DNA from: an uncultured Flavobacteriaceae bacterium
Lineage (GTDB): Bacteria > Bacteroidota > Bacteroidia > Flavobacteriales > Flavobacteriaceae
Reading direction: 5' to 3'
Assembly: GCA_938084555.1 (NCBI GenBank)
Contig: CALKFR010000050.1
Location: forward strand, 1-32,294
DNA: 32,294 bases
The notes under the pieces are model-generated. The model was not told the origin of the DNA. It saw only the letters and a program-made list of their open reading frames with translations, and did no database searches. The translations under genes were made by a program, and so were the position numbers. Positions within the stretch are counted from its first letter, which is position 1; each line of letters begins with the position of its first letter. Positions 7,220 through 15,045 of this stretch are shown here, piece by piece.

Positions 7220-8407
7220 ATGATTTTAACTTTACGTAAAAGTACATATTTATTTATTCTTTTATTGATTGGTGTTATAATCGTCTCTTCTGGACAAGAA
7301 TCAAAACCTTCATCAAAAATATTCACTGGCGCAGATCAAATACAATTATATCTCTCGAAATTAAAAGGAAAAAAAGTTGCAATTGTTGCTAACCAAACAT
7401 CAGTTATTTTTAAAGAAAATAACTTTACACATATAGTGGATAGCTTGATTTCTTTAAAAATAAATATACGTAAGGTTTTTGCTCCTGAACATGGTTTTAG
7501 AGGTAATGCAGATGCTGGTGAATCTATTACAGATGGAATAGATAAAAAAACAGGAATCCCAATTATTTCTCTGTATGGAAAAAACAAAAAGCCTACAAAA
7601 GAACAATTAAAGGGAATAGATCTTATGGTTTTTGATATTCAAGATGTTGGAGTTAGGTTTTACACCTATATTTCTACACTTCATTATGTTATGGAAGCTT
7701 GTGCAGAAGCAAAAATCCCCTTGTTGTTATTGGATAGACCAAATCCAAATGGACATTATATAGATGGTCCAGTTTTAGAAGTAGTTCATAAAAGTTTTGT
7801 AGGAATGCATCCTGTTCCAGTTGTTTATGGAATGACCATTGGAGAATACGGACTTATGATTAATGGTGAAAATTGGTTAAAGAACGGGATACAAACAAAT
7901 TTGACTGTGATACCATTAAAAAATTATTCACATACATCCAACTATAATTTACATATAAAACCTTCACCTAATTTACCTAATGACACAGCTATTAATCTAT
8001 ATCCAAGTTTATGTTTTTTTGAGGGTACCAATGTTAGTGCAGGAAGAGGAACAGCTAAACAGTTTCAAATTTATGGCTCTCCTTTTTTAAATACTAAGAG
8101 TAAATTTACCTTTACTCCAAACCCTAATGAAGGATCAAAATATCCAAAACATGCATATATGATTTGCTATGGAGAAGATTTAACTAAGACTAAAAAATTA
8201 TCAAGTATTAATTTGTCTTGGTTAATTAAAGCAAAAAAACAAAATCGCACTAAGAATTTCTTTAATTCTTTTTTCACCAAATTAGCAGGAACAGAAAAAC
8301 TTCAGAGTCAAATCGAAGAAAAAATATCGGAGGAATTAATAAAAGCTTCTTGGTCAGATGACTTAAAAGCCTTTAAGAAGATTAGAAAGTCCTATCTCCT
8401 CTACTAA
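7220..8407 (+). CDS. namZ: DUF1343 protein, NamZ-like exo-beta-N-acetylmuramidase (GH171)
   Basis: A secreted 395-residue protein of the DUF1343 family. A characterised member, NamZ of Bacillus subtilis, removes N-acetylmuramic acid from the non-reducing end of peptidoglycan fragments during cell-wall recycling. The N-terminus is a Sec signal peptide (KSTYLFILLLIGVIIVSSG) without a lipobox cysteine, so the protein should be periplasmic or secreted. Family motifs visible: KVAIVANQTSV, RKVFAPEHGFRG, FDIQDVGVRFYTYISTL, LLLDRPNPNG, GMTIGEYG, SPNLPN and FEGTNVSAGRGT. Length is normal. It is divergent from the permease, with overlapping regulatory regions, and converges on the fatty-acid-hydroxylase gene with 16 bases between stops and no visible terminator hairpin. 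The family is certain; the exact activity is inferred from homologues. Confidence 0.88.
   Translation: MILTLRKSTYLFILLLIGVIIVSSGQESKPSSKIFTGADQIQLYLSKLKGKKVAIVANQTSVIFKENNFTHIVDSLISLKINIRKVFAPEHGFRGNADAGESITDGIDKKTGIPIISLYGKNKKPTKEQLKGIDLMVFDIQDVGVRFYTYISTLHYVMEACAEAKIPLLLLDRPNPNGHYIDGPVLEVVHKSFVGMHPVPVVYGMTIGEYGLMINGENWLKNGIQTNLTVIPLKNYSHTSNYNLHIKPSPNLPNDTAINLYPSLCFFEGTNVSAGRGTAKQFQIYGSPFLNTKSKFTFTPNPNEGSKYPKHAYMICYGEDLTKTKKLSSINLSWLIKAKKQNRTKNFFNSFFTKLAGTEKLQSQIEEKISEELIKASWSDDLKAFKKIRKSYLLY
7237..7244 (-). promoter_or_regulatory. Possible -7 element for the permease gene
   Basis: On the minus strand the sequence reads TACTTTTA, seven of eight positions of TAnnTTTG. It would start transcription near 7230, about 15 bases before the TTG at 7215. 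This supports that TTG over an upstream start at 7326, although the match is imperfect. It lies inside the first codons of the divergent gene. Confidence 0.33.
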
Positions 8408-8423
8408 AAATGGTTAAATACTT

Positions 8424-9278
8424 TTATAAATCTTCTAAATTTGTAGGTTTTTTGTATTGTTGAAATGGTTGTTTTAATAATTCTTTCAAAGAAGAATTTA
8501 TTTTTTCATCAGGAAATGTATCAACACCATACACAATCTTTTCTCTATCTAAATCCATATATGTTCCAAATAAACGATCCCAAATAGAAAATATATTTCC
8601 ATAATTAGCATCTGTGTAAGGTAATAAATTATGATGATGAACTTTATGCATATCTGGAGAAACAATTACATAACTTAGGAATTTATCAAGAGACTTAGAC
8701 ATTTTAATATTTGCATGGTTAAATTGAGTAAAGACCAATGATAATGACTGATAAATCATAACAACTGCAATGGGAGCTCCAACAATTAAAACACCAAATA
8801 ATGTAAATACAAAACGAATGATACTTTCTAAAGGATGATGTCTATTAGCAGTTGTTGTATCTACATTATGATCAGAATGATGAACTAAATGAATCATCCA
8901 CAAAGGTTTAATCTTATGTTCTGTAAAATGTGCTAAATAAGCCCCAAAAAAATCTAACAATAGAACCCCCAAGAGACCATAAAGCCATAGTGGAAGTTCT
9001 GGTAACCAGTTAATAATTCCAAAATTATTAATCTGTACCCAATCTGAAGTTCCTAATAATAAAAAAGCTAGAGTAAAATTAATTACTACAGTAGTAGCAG
9101 TAAAAAACAAATTAGGAAGCGCATGTTTCCATTTTTTATAGTTGAAATTAAATAAAGGTAATGCTCCTTCTAAAATCCAAAAAAAAGTAATCCCACCAAC
9201 AAGAATCAAACTCCTGTGAGCAGAAGGGATAGTTTCAAAATAATTAAAAATAGTTTCCAAAATAAATTTAATTTTCAC
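8424..9278 (-). CDS. Sterol desaturase / fatty acid hydroxylase family membrane protein
   Basis: A multi-pass membrane protein of 284 residues with the histidine clusters of the fatty-acid-hydroxylase superfamily, which bind a di-iron (or di-metal) centre: HFTEH (about 117-121), HLVHHSD (about 130-136), NRHHP (about 146-149) and HKVHHH near 210. These enzymes hydroxylate or desaturate lipids such as fatty acids, sterols or carotenoids; the substrate here cannot be told. Four to five hydrophobic segments surround the His boxes. The start codon is GTG at 9276-9278. The gene lies 18 bases downstream of the YkgJ-like gene and is probably co-transcribed with it. Confidence 0.9.
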   Translation of the reverse strand: MKIKFILETIFNYFETIPSAHRSLILVGGITFFWILEGALPLFNFNYKKWKHALPNLFFTATTVVINFTLAFLLLGTSDWVQINNFGIINWLPELPLWLYGLLGVLLLDFFGAYLAHFTEHKIKPLWMIHLVHHSDHNVDTTTANRHHPLESIIRFVFTLFGVLIVGAPIAVVMIYQSLSLVFTQFNHANIKMSKSLDKFLSYVIVSPDMHKVHHHNLLPYTDANYGNIFSIWDRLFGTYMDLDREKIVYGVDTFPDEKINSSLKELLKQPFQQYKKPTNLEDL

Positions 9279-9296
9279 TAAAATACAGAAAGTTAT

Positions 9297-9827
9297 TTAA
9301 CTTCTTTTTACTTTTTTGTTGTAATGTAAAGGTATTCGTTTTTTTAAGTTTTCAATAATAGAATGAGTTGCAGGACAAATCTGGGTATTGGCAAGTGTTA
9401 AATCTGTAATCTGAATAAACTTCTTTCGATTTGTATGTGGATATTCAGAACAAGCTTTTGGTCTAACATCATAGATAAAACAAGAATTGTCAGTAGTATC
9501 AAAAAAAGAACATGGTACAGTTTTTAACACCATAAAATCATCTTGATCTCTTTCTAAATATTGTTCTATGAAATTGCGTTCTTTCATATTTAGATGCTTA
9601 GAGATACGCTGAATATCTTTTTCAATAAAAATTGGACTTGTTGTTTTGCAACAATTTCCACAAGATAAACAATCTGTTTTTTTAAATTCATCTTCATGAA
9701 GTTGCTTCATCACAACATCTAAATTCTTAGGCGTTCTCTTTTTCAGCATTTTAAAGTACTTTCTTGTTTCTGGCAATGTTTCTTTAGATAATCTCGATAA
9801 TTTTTCTAAACGTTTTTCCACACTCAT
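9297..9827 (-). CDS. YkgJ-family cysteine-cluster protein (zinc/iron-chelating domain)
   Basis: A small soluble protein of 176 residues with the PF03692-type cysteine pattern: CLSCGNCC near residue 54, a single Cys in VPCSFFD, Cys in NSCFIYDVRPKACSEYPH, and CPATH near the end. These cysteines are thought to bind zinc or an iron-sulfur cluster; the biochemical role of the family is not established. The N-terminal 45 residues are basic and probably helical. It is the first gene of a likely two-gene unit with the fatty-acid-hydroxylase-family gene 18 bases downstream. A -7 promoter element lies about 80 bases upstream at 9905-9912. Confidence 0.88.
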   Translation of the reverse strand: MSVEKRLEKLSRLSKETLPETRKYFKMLKKRTPKNLDVVMKQLHEDEFKKTDCLSCGNCCKTTSPIFIEKDIQRISKHLNMKERNFIEQYLERDQDDFMVLKTVPCSFFDTTDNSCFIYDVRPKACSEYPHTNRKKFIQITDLTLANTQICPATHSIIENLKKRIPLHYNKKVKRS

Positions 9828-9904
9828 AAAGTAAGTTTTTAATCTAGCTACAGTAAATACAAATGTCTACTAGAATTCGTATTTAGTTTTAAAGCCTTGT
9901 GTTA

Positions 9905-9912
9905 CAAAAGTA
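9905..9912 (-). promoter_or_regulatory. -7 element upstream of the YkgJ-like gene
   Basis: On the minus strand this reads TACTTTTG, a perfect TAnnTTTG. Predicted start is about 9899, giving a leader of about 70 bases. No TTG sits at the expected -33 distance, so confidence is moderate. Confidence 0.42.
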
Positions 9913-9958
9913 CCAATAAAATCTGCGTATACATCCATCAAAAAACAAAATAAATATG

Positions 9959-9966
9959 TAATTTTG
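9959..9966 (+). promoter_or_regulatory. -7 element upstream of argS
   Basis: TAATTTTG matches TAnnTTTG exactly and lies 22 bases before the argS ATG, as expected for a short flavobacterial leader. The -33 region is A-rich without a clear TTG. Confidence 0.5.
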
Positions 9967-9987
9967 CACTTCAATTTATGATACTCA

Positions 9988-11766
9988 ATGAATATTCAAA
10001 CCCTTTTAGAATCAAAAGTAAAAGAAGGTTTTTTAACACTTTTTGAAACCACATTACCATCGGTTGAATTTCAAACAACACGTAAAGATTTTGAGGGTGA
10101 TATTACCGTTGTTGTTTTTCCAATGCTTCGATATAAGAAAGGAAATCCAGCTCAAATCGGAGAAATCTTAGGTGAGTTTTTGATTAAAAACGTTCATGAA
10201 GTTAATGCATATAATGTTGTAAAAGGTTTCTTAAACTTAGTTATAGATGATAAAGTGTATCTAAAATCTTTTAATAGTATTCAAACACAAGATCATTTTG
10301 GTTTTTCACAAAAATCAAAAAATGTAGTAATGGTTGAATATTCTTCTCCAAATACTAATAAGCCTTTACATTTGGGACATGTTAGAAATAATTTACTAGG
10401 ATATTCTGTAGCAGAAATTTTAAAAGCTTCAGGAAATAAAGTTTACAAAACACAAATCATTAATGATCGTGGTATTCATATTTGTAAGTCCATGTTGGCT
10501 TGGGAAAAATTTGGAAACTCAGAAACTCCAACTTCTACAGGAATAAAGGGTGATAGCCTTGTTGGAAAATATTATGTAAAATTTAATGATGTTTATAAAA
10601 AAGAAATTAGCACTTTAACTGCTGAGGGAATGTCTGAAGAAGAGGCAAAAAAACAAGCTCCTATTCTTTTAGAAGCACAACAAATGTTGTTAAAATGGGA
10701 AGCTGGAGAGTCTAAAACTGTGGCGCTTTGGAAAATGATGAATAGCTGGGTTTATGACGGATTTGAAATTACTTATAAAAATTTAGGTGTAGATTTTGAC
10801 ACCTTGTATTACGAAAGCAATACTTATTTATTAGGAAAAGATGTCATAGAAGACGGAATTAACCGTGAAATTTTCTTTAAAAAAGAAGATGGATCTGTAT
10901 GGTGTGATCTGACTGATGAAGGACTAGATGAAAAACTTGTCTTACGTTCAGACGGAACTGCGGTATATATGACACAGGATATTGGAACAGCCATTCAGCG
11001 TGTAAAAGATCATTCAGATATCAATGGAATGGTCTACACTGTTGGAAATGAACAAGACTATCATTTCAAAGTTTTGTTTTTAATTTTAAAAAAATTAGGT
11101 TTTTCATGGGCCAAACATTTATACCATTTAAGTTATGGAATGGTAGATTTACCCTCCGGAAAAATGAAGTCTAGGGAGGGAACTGTAGTAGATGCTGATG
11201 AATTGATGAAAGAAATGACAGATACAGCAAAAAATATTTCTCAAGAATTAGGAAAATTAGATGGTTATTCTGAAGAAGAAAAATCAAATTTATATCGTAT
11301 CATTGGTTTAGGTGCATTAAAATATTTTATATTAAAAGTTGATCCCAAAAAGAGAATTTTATTTGATCCGAAAGCTTCTGTTGATTTTCAAGGTAACACA
11401 GGTCCTTTCATACAATATACCTATGCTAGAATTCAATCAATACTCAGAAAAGCTACATTTGATTTCAGTCAGGAAGTAGATCCCTCAGTTTTGTCTTTAG
11501 ACATAAAAGAAAAAGAGTTGATCAAACAATTAGAACTGTATCCAGATACAATTCAACAAGCTGCAGATAATTATTCTCCTGCTCTTATTGCAAATTACAC
11601 CTATGATTTAGTAAAAGAATTTAATTCATTCTACCAAAATGTTTCTATTTTAGGAGAATCAAATGAAATAAAAAAAATATTACGTGTTCAATTGGCAAGT
11701 AAAGTAGCCGAAGTTATAAAATCTGCATTCAATTTATTAGGAATTCAGGTTCCTAATAGAATGTAA
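9988..11766 (+). CDS. argS: Arginyl-tRNA synthetase
   Basis: A class I aminoacyl-tRNA synthetase that charges tRNA-Arg. The N-terminal additional domain (residues 1-100, tRNA D-loop contact) is followed by the catalytic Rossmann fold with the HIGH motif as HLGHVRNN (about 127-134) preceded by YSSPNTNKPL. The KMSKS loop is represented by SGKMKSREGT (about 390-399). The C-terminal all-helical anticodon-binding (DALR) domain ends in LLGIQVPNRM, the typical C-terminus. Length 592 is normal. Separated by 92 bases from lpdA, which need not be in the same operon. Confidence 0.98.
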   Translation: MNIQTLLESKVKEGFLTLFETTLPSVEFQTTRKDFEGDITVVVFPMLRYKKGNPAQIGEILGEFLIKNVHEVNAYNVVKGFLNLVIDDKVYLKSFNSIQTQDHFGFSQKSKNVVMVEYSSPNTNKPLHLGHVRNNLLGYSVAEILKASGNKVYKTQIINDRGIHICKSMLAWEKFGNSETPTSTGIKGDSLVGKYYVKFNDVYKKEISTLTAEGMSEEEAKKQAPILLEAQQMLLKWEAGESKTVALWKMMNSWVYDGFEITYKNLGVDFDTLYYESNTYLLGKDVIEDGINREIFFKKEDGSVWCDLTDEGLDEKLVLRSDGTAVYMTQDIGTAIQRVKDHSDINGMVYTVGNEQDYHFKVLFLILKKLGFSWAKHLYHLSYGMVDLPSGKMKSREGTVVDADELMKEMTDTAKNISQELGKLDGYSEEEKSNLYRIIGLGALKYFILKVDPKKRILFDPKASVDFQGNTGPFIQYTYARIQSILRKATFDFSQEVDPSVLSLDIKEKELIKQLELYPDTIQQAADNYSPALIANYTYDLVKEFNSFYQNVSILGESNEIKKILRVQLASKVAEVIKSAFNLLGIQVPNRM

Positions 11767-11858
11767 AAAACGGTGTATGAGTGGAGTTAATAACACCTAT
11801 TGAAAATTACAAAAAGTGATTTAGACTCTGCTCAATCACAAAATAAAAACAGAAGATT

Positions 11859-13247
11859 ATGAAATATGATATTATAATTGTTGGCAGTGGGCCTGGAGGA
11901 TATGTTACTGCCATTAGAGCTTCTCAATTAGGTTTTAAAACTGCTGTAGTAGAAAAGGAAAGTCTAGGAGGTGTTTGTTTAAACTGGGGATGTATTCCAA
12001 CAAAAGCCTTATTAAAAAGTGCGCAAGTATATGACTATTTAAAGCATGTAGATCAATATGGTTTAAAAGCTGAATCTATAGATAAAGATTTTACTGCTGT
12101 GGTTACTAGAAGCAGGAATATAGCTAATGGAATGAGTAAAGGTGTTCATTTTTTAATGAAAAAAAATAAGATAGATATTATAGAAGGTTTTGGAAAAGTT
12201 AAGACTGGGAAAAAAGTTGATGTTACAAGTGGTGATGGAAATATAACAGAATATAGTGCTAATCACATTATTATTGCTACAGGAGCTCGTTCTAGAGAAT
12301 TACCAAATTTACCTCAAGATGGAAAAAAAGTTATTGGATACAGAAAAGCAATGACACTAGACAAACAACCTTCTTCTATGATAGTTGTTGGTTCAGGAGC
12401 AATTGGAGTTGAATTTGCACATTTTTATAATGCCATGGGGACTAAAGTTACCATAGTAGAATATTTACCTAATCTAGTTCCTCTAGAAGACAAAGATGTT
12501 TCAAAACAATTTGAACGCTCGTTTAAAAAAGCAGGAATTAAAGTAATGACAAATGCTTCAGTAGAAGCTGTAGATACAACCGGAAAGGGTATAAAAGCAA
12601 CAGTGAAAACAAAAAAAGGAGAAGAAATTTTAGAAGCAGATATTGTACTTTCAGCAGTTGGTATAAAAACAAATATTGAAAATATTGGATTAGAAGATGT
12701 TGGAATTATTACAGATAGAGATAAAATATTGGTAAATGATTGGTATCAAACTAATATTCCTGGATATTATGCAATAGGTGATGTTGTACCTGGTCCTGCT
12801 TTAGCTCATGTTGCTTCAGCTGAAGGTATTACCTGTGTAGAAAAGATAGCCGGATTACATAGTGAAACTATAGACTATGGAAACATACCTGGTTGTACCT
12901 ATGCTAGCCCAGAAATTGCCTCTGTGGGTCTTACAGAAGAACAAGCTAAAGAACAGGGATATGAATTGAAAGTTGGAAAATTTCCCTTCTCAGCCTCTGG
13001 AAAAGCAACTGCTGCAGGAACACCTGATGGTTTTGTTAAGGTGATTTTTGATGCAAAATATGGAGAATGGTTAGGTTGTCATATGATTGGAGCTGGAGTT
13101 ACTGATATGATAGCTGAGGCAGTCTTGGGTAGAAAACTAGAAACTACTGGACATGAAGTTTTAAAAACAATTCACCCTCATCCAACAATGAGTGAAGCAG
13201 TTATGGAAGCCGTTGCTGATGCTTACGACGAAGTAATTCATTTATAA
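11859..13247 (+). CDS. lpdA: Dihydrolipoyl dehydrogenase (E3)
   Basis: The FAD-dependent E3 component that reoxidises dihydrolipoyl groups of the pyruvate and 2-oxoglutarate dehydrogenase complexes (and glycine cleavage), passing electrons to NAD+. Visible in order: the FAD-binding GxGxxG (VGSGPGGYVTA), the redox-active disulfide Cys40/Cys45 in GGVCLNWGC, the NAD-binding VVGSGAIGVEFA, the second FAD contact YAIGDVVPGPALAH, and the C-terminal HPHPTMSE holding the catalytic His-Glu pair. Length 462 is standard. No E1 or E2 gene is adjacent, so the enzyme probably serves several complexes. A good terminator follows at 13273-13297. Confidence 0.97.
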   Translation: MKYDIIIVGSGPGGYVTAIRASQLGFKTAVVEKESLGGVCLNWGCIPTKALLKSAQVYDYLKHVDQYGLKAESIDKDFTAVVTRSRNIANGMSKGVHFLMKKNKIDIIEGFGKVKTGKKVDVTSGDGNITEYSANHIIIATGARSRELPNLPQDGKKVIGYRKAMTLDKQPSSMIVVGSGAIGVEFAHFYNAMGTKVTIVEYLPNLVPLEDKDVSKQFERSFKKAGIKVMTNASVEAVDTTGKGIKATVKTKKGEEILEADIVLSAVGIKTNIENIGLEDVGIITDRDKILVNDWYQTNIPGYYAIGDVVPGPALAHVASAEGITCVEKIAGLHSETIDYGNIPGCTYASPEIASVGLTEEQAKEQGYELKVGKFPFSASGKATAAGTPDGFVKVIFDAKYGEWLGCHMIGAGVTDMIAEAVLGRKLETTGHEVLKTIHPHPTMSEAVMEAVADAYDEVIHL

Positions 13248-13272
13248 AAAAAATTTAACTAAAAAATAAAAG

Positions 13273-13297
13273 CCGAAGATTAATCTTCGGTTTTTTT
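13273..13297 (+). terminator. Intrinsic terminator of lpdA
   Basis: CCGAAGAT (13273-13280), TA, ATCTTCGG (13283-13290) is a perfect inverted repeat followed by seven T. Confidence 0.9.
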
Positions 13298-13300
13298 GTT

Positions 13301-13315
13301 TGGCATAGTTCTTGG
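13301..13315 (+). promoter_or_regulatory. Second sigma-54-like -24/-12 element
   Basis: TGGCAT (13301-13306), five bases, TTGG (13312-13315), with the GG and G of the two boxes 12 bases apart. It departs from TGGCAC-N5-TTGC at one base in each box. It starts immediately after the lpdA terminator. Predicted start is about 13327. Confidence 0.28.
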
Positions 13316-13326
13316 TTACAGTACAA

Positions 13327-13438
13327 TATAAGTTTCTAGCATAATAACTTTTTTATCAAAATAGTATTTATGGGATTTATTGTAATGAATTAGAAAAAAT
13401 CACCCCCTAAGCCAAAGTTAATAGCTTTGGTTTTTTTT
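13327..13438 (+). ncRNA. Candidate small RNA between two terminators
   Basis: The stretch between the lpdA terminator and the hairpin at 13412-13438 holds no credible ORF, yet it ends in a second intrinsic terminator that lpdA does not need. A sigma-54-like element precedes it. A transcript of about 110 bases is therefore possible. No known RNA family is recognised. Confidence 0.25.
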
Positions 13439-13458
13439 ATTTATGGCTTTTTCTAATT
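13388..13458. repeat. 11-bp inverted repeat enclosing a terminator hairpin
   Basis: AATTAGAAAAA at 13388-13398 and TTTTTCTAATT at 13448-13458 are exact reverse complements, 49 bases apart, and enclose the hairpin at 13412-13430. No target-site duplication is seen outside the arms. The AT-rich arms may be coincidental. Confidence 0.5.
13412..13438 (+). terminator. Second intrinsic terminator downstream of lpdA
   Basis: CCAAAG (13412-13417), seven-base loop, CTTTGG (13425-13430), then eight T. The stem is short but G/C-closed at its base and the T run is long. Confidence 0.75.
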
Positions 13459-13467
13459 AAATAAAAC

Positions 13468-13475
13468 TAATTTTG
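13468..13475 (+). promoter_or_regulatory. -7 element upstream of the 201-residue membrane protein gene
   Basis: TAATTTTG matches TAnnTTTG exactly and lies 33 bases before the ATG at 13509, predicting a leader of about 27 bases. No clear -33 TTG is visible. Confidence 0.45.
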
Positions 13476-13508
13476 TTTTATCTTAAATAAGTTTATCATT
13501 TTAATTTA

Positions 13509-14114
13509 ATGATTCAAATAGCTAATTATAAAGGGTTTATTAAAGAAATTCTAAAAGCCATTATCAAACTTTGTATTGCTGGGTTCCTCATTGGATTCTT
13601 AAAAACTTATGATGCTATCATAGCAATTATTTTGTTTTTAAAAATTCTTCATGTTATTTACAAAAATATTATCACCGCTGAAACTAAAATCTGGATATTA
13701 CTCATTGGAATGATAATAACCTGTTTTGGAGGAATGGTAGGTGAAAACTGGGGTGTAAGTAATTATTATTGGGAATATCATAAAGTTTCTAATAAACTTC
13801 CGTTATGGCTACCTTTTGCCTGGATGTTGGCATTTTATTTTTTATATAGTACAGAATTAAAATTGATTTCATTTTTGAAAAATAAAACCATAGCTAATAA
13901 GGTTATTATTGCATTTTGGTTGTCTCTGATTATGCCAGCAATGGGTGAAATAATAACCATTAACTTAGGTGTTTGGACATACTACTGGCCATGTCAAATA
14001 TTTGGTGTTCCGCTATATGCAATTATTTGCTTGGTATTAATTCATATGCTTATATATACAATCTTGTCGTTTATTTGTAAAAAATGGAAAATTAGTGACC
14101 CTGTTTTTACATAG
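13509..14114 (+). CDS. Membrane protein of unknown function with internal repeat
   Basis: I do not recognise a characterised family. The 201-residue protein has about six hydrophobic segments and is rich in Trp and Tyr. A central motif (GENWGVSNYYWEYH followed by LPLWLPFAW, about residues 78-108) recurs in degenerate form near residues 147-175 (GEIITINLGVWTYYW followed by VPLYAI), so the protein may have arisen by duplication of a three-helix unit. The paired Glu, Asn, Tyr and Trp residues in both halves lie near predicted membrane edges and could form a pocket. It stands alone between its own promoter and the convergent rlmF gene. The composition resembles carotenoid- or lipid-modifying small membrane proteins, but that is only a resemblance. 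Confidence 0.8.
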   Translation: MIQIANYKGFIKEILKAIIKLCIAGFLIGFLKTYDAIIAIILFLKILHVIYKNIITAETKIWILLIGMIITCFGGMVGENWGVSNYYWEYHKVSNKLPLWLPFAWMLAFYFLYSTELKLISFLKNKTIANKVIIAFWLSLIMPAMGEIITINLGVWTYYWPCQIFGVPLYAIICLVLIHMLIYTILSFICKKWKISDPVFT

Positions 14115-14137
14115 ATAAAATGGAAAATTTATCTATG
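14110..14137. terminator. Hairpin between convergent genes, without T run
   Basis: CATAGATAAA (14110-14119) and TTTATCTATG (14128-14137) are perfect complements with an 8-base loop, and the stem includes the TAG stop (14112-14114) of the membrane-protein gene. There is no T run on either side, so it may stabilise the mRNA 3' end rather than act as a simple terminator. Confidence 0.45.
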
Positions 14138-14178
14138 GATCTCAATCTACTGATTAATTGTATGAAATCCCTTAAAAT

Positions 14179-15045
14179 TTAAAACTGCCAGGCAACAATT
14201 CTAGTTACTTTATTTCCTTGATGCATCGGTATAATTTTTATTGTTTTAACCTTTAATTTTTCTCCTGACTTTTGAAGGCTTTTAATAGTTTCTTTTTTAG
14301 AAACTAAACTTGTAAACCACAAACTAGAATCTTTATACAAAGAACTTTGATATAAGTAATTATGCAAAAATGCTTTTTCTCCACCTGGATACCATAATTC
14401 ATTATTATTTCCAGCAAAATTTCTAATCGCATTATTTCCTAAGTTTTTAGATTTTCTTGCATTGGCTCCTTTTGCCTCAGATTCTGATTTATAAAAAGGT
14501 GGATTACATATTACTGCTGAAAAACAATCTCCTTTTTCAATAATTCCTTTTAATATATTAGCTTCGTTATACTGTTGCCTTAGTATAATTTTAGATTCAA
14601 GATTATTATCAGATATGATATCTTGTGCTGTATCTAAAGAATCTGATTCTATATCAGTGGCGACAAAATTCCAATTATACTCTTTAACTCCAAGTAATGG
14701 GTATATGCAAGTAGCACCAGTACCAATATCTAAAATGGTAATGTTATCTGTACAATCAGATTTTGCCAATAAGTCGGATATGTAGTGAATATAGTCAACG
14801 CGCCCAGGTATTGGAGGACATAAATTTTCATCTGGAAAAATCCACTTTTTTATGTTGTAGTGAACCCTTAATAAGGTTTTATTTAATTCTTTTACAGCTT
14901 TTGGATCAGAAAAATCTATAGTGAAAGTTCCATAATTATTTTTTTTAACAAAAGATGTTAAATTTTTATTGCCTTTAATTAAAACATTAAAGTTGTACCC
15001 ATTTTTATGCTTATTTCTAGGATGCAATCCCGGCTTTTGATTCAT
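14179..15045 (-). CDS. rlmF: 23S rRNA (adenine(1618)-N6)-methyltransferase
   Basis: RlmF (YbiN) methylates A1618 of 23S rRNA (E. coli numbering) using S-adenosylmethionine. The N-terminus GLHPRNKHKNGYNF and IDFSDPKAVKELNKTLL are characteristic of the family, the SAM-binding motif I is LDIGTGATCIYPLLG (about 105-119), and the catalytic NPPF motif lies at 181-184 (NPPFYKSESEA). Length 288 is typical. The ATG directly abuts the bshC stop codon (zero bases between), so the two are almost certainly co-transcribed and translationally coupled, although no functional link between them is known to me. Confidence 0.95.
   Translation of the reverse strand: MNQKPGLHPRNKHKNGYNFNVLIKGNKNLTSFVKKNNYGTFTIDFSDPKAVKELNKTLLRVHYNIKKWIFPDENLCPPIPGRVDYIHYISDLLAKSDCTDNITILDIGTGATCIYPLLGVKEYNWNFVATDIESDSLDTAQDIISDNNLESKIILRQQYNEANILKGIIEKGDCFSAVICNPPFYKSESEAKGANARKSKNLGNNAIRNFAGNNNELWYPGGEKAFLHNYLYQSSLYKDSSLWFTSLVSKKETIKSLQKSGEKLKVKTIKIIPMHQGNKVTRIVAWQF

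Noticed and set aside
7216-7326. N-terminal extension of the permease up to 7326
   Set aside because: The extra 37 codons do not resemble the family N-terminus and overlap the signal-peptide region of the divergent NamZ-like gene; the TTG at 7215 gives the family start.
11767-11858. Small inverted repeats (GGTGT/ACACC and GTGATT/AATCAC) between argS and lpdA
   Set aside because: The stems are 5-6 bp with long loops and no T run; they are too weak to call a terminator or riboswitch.
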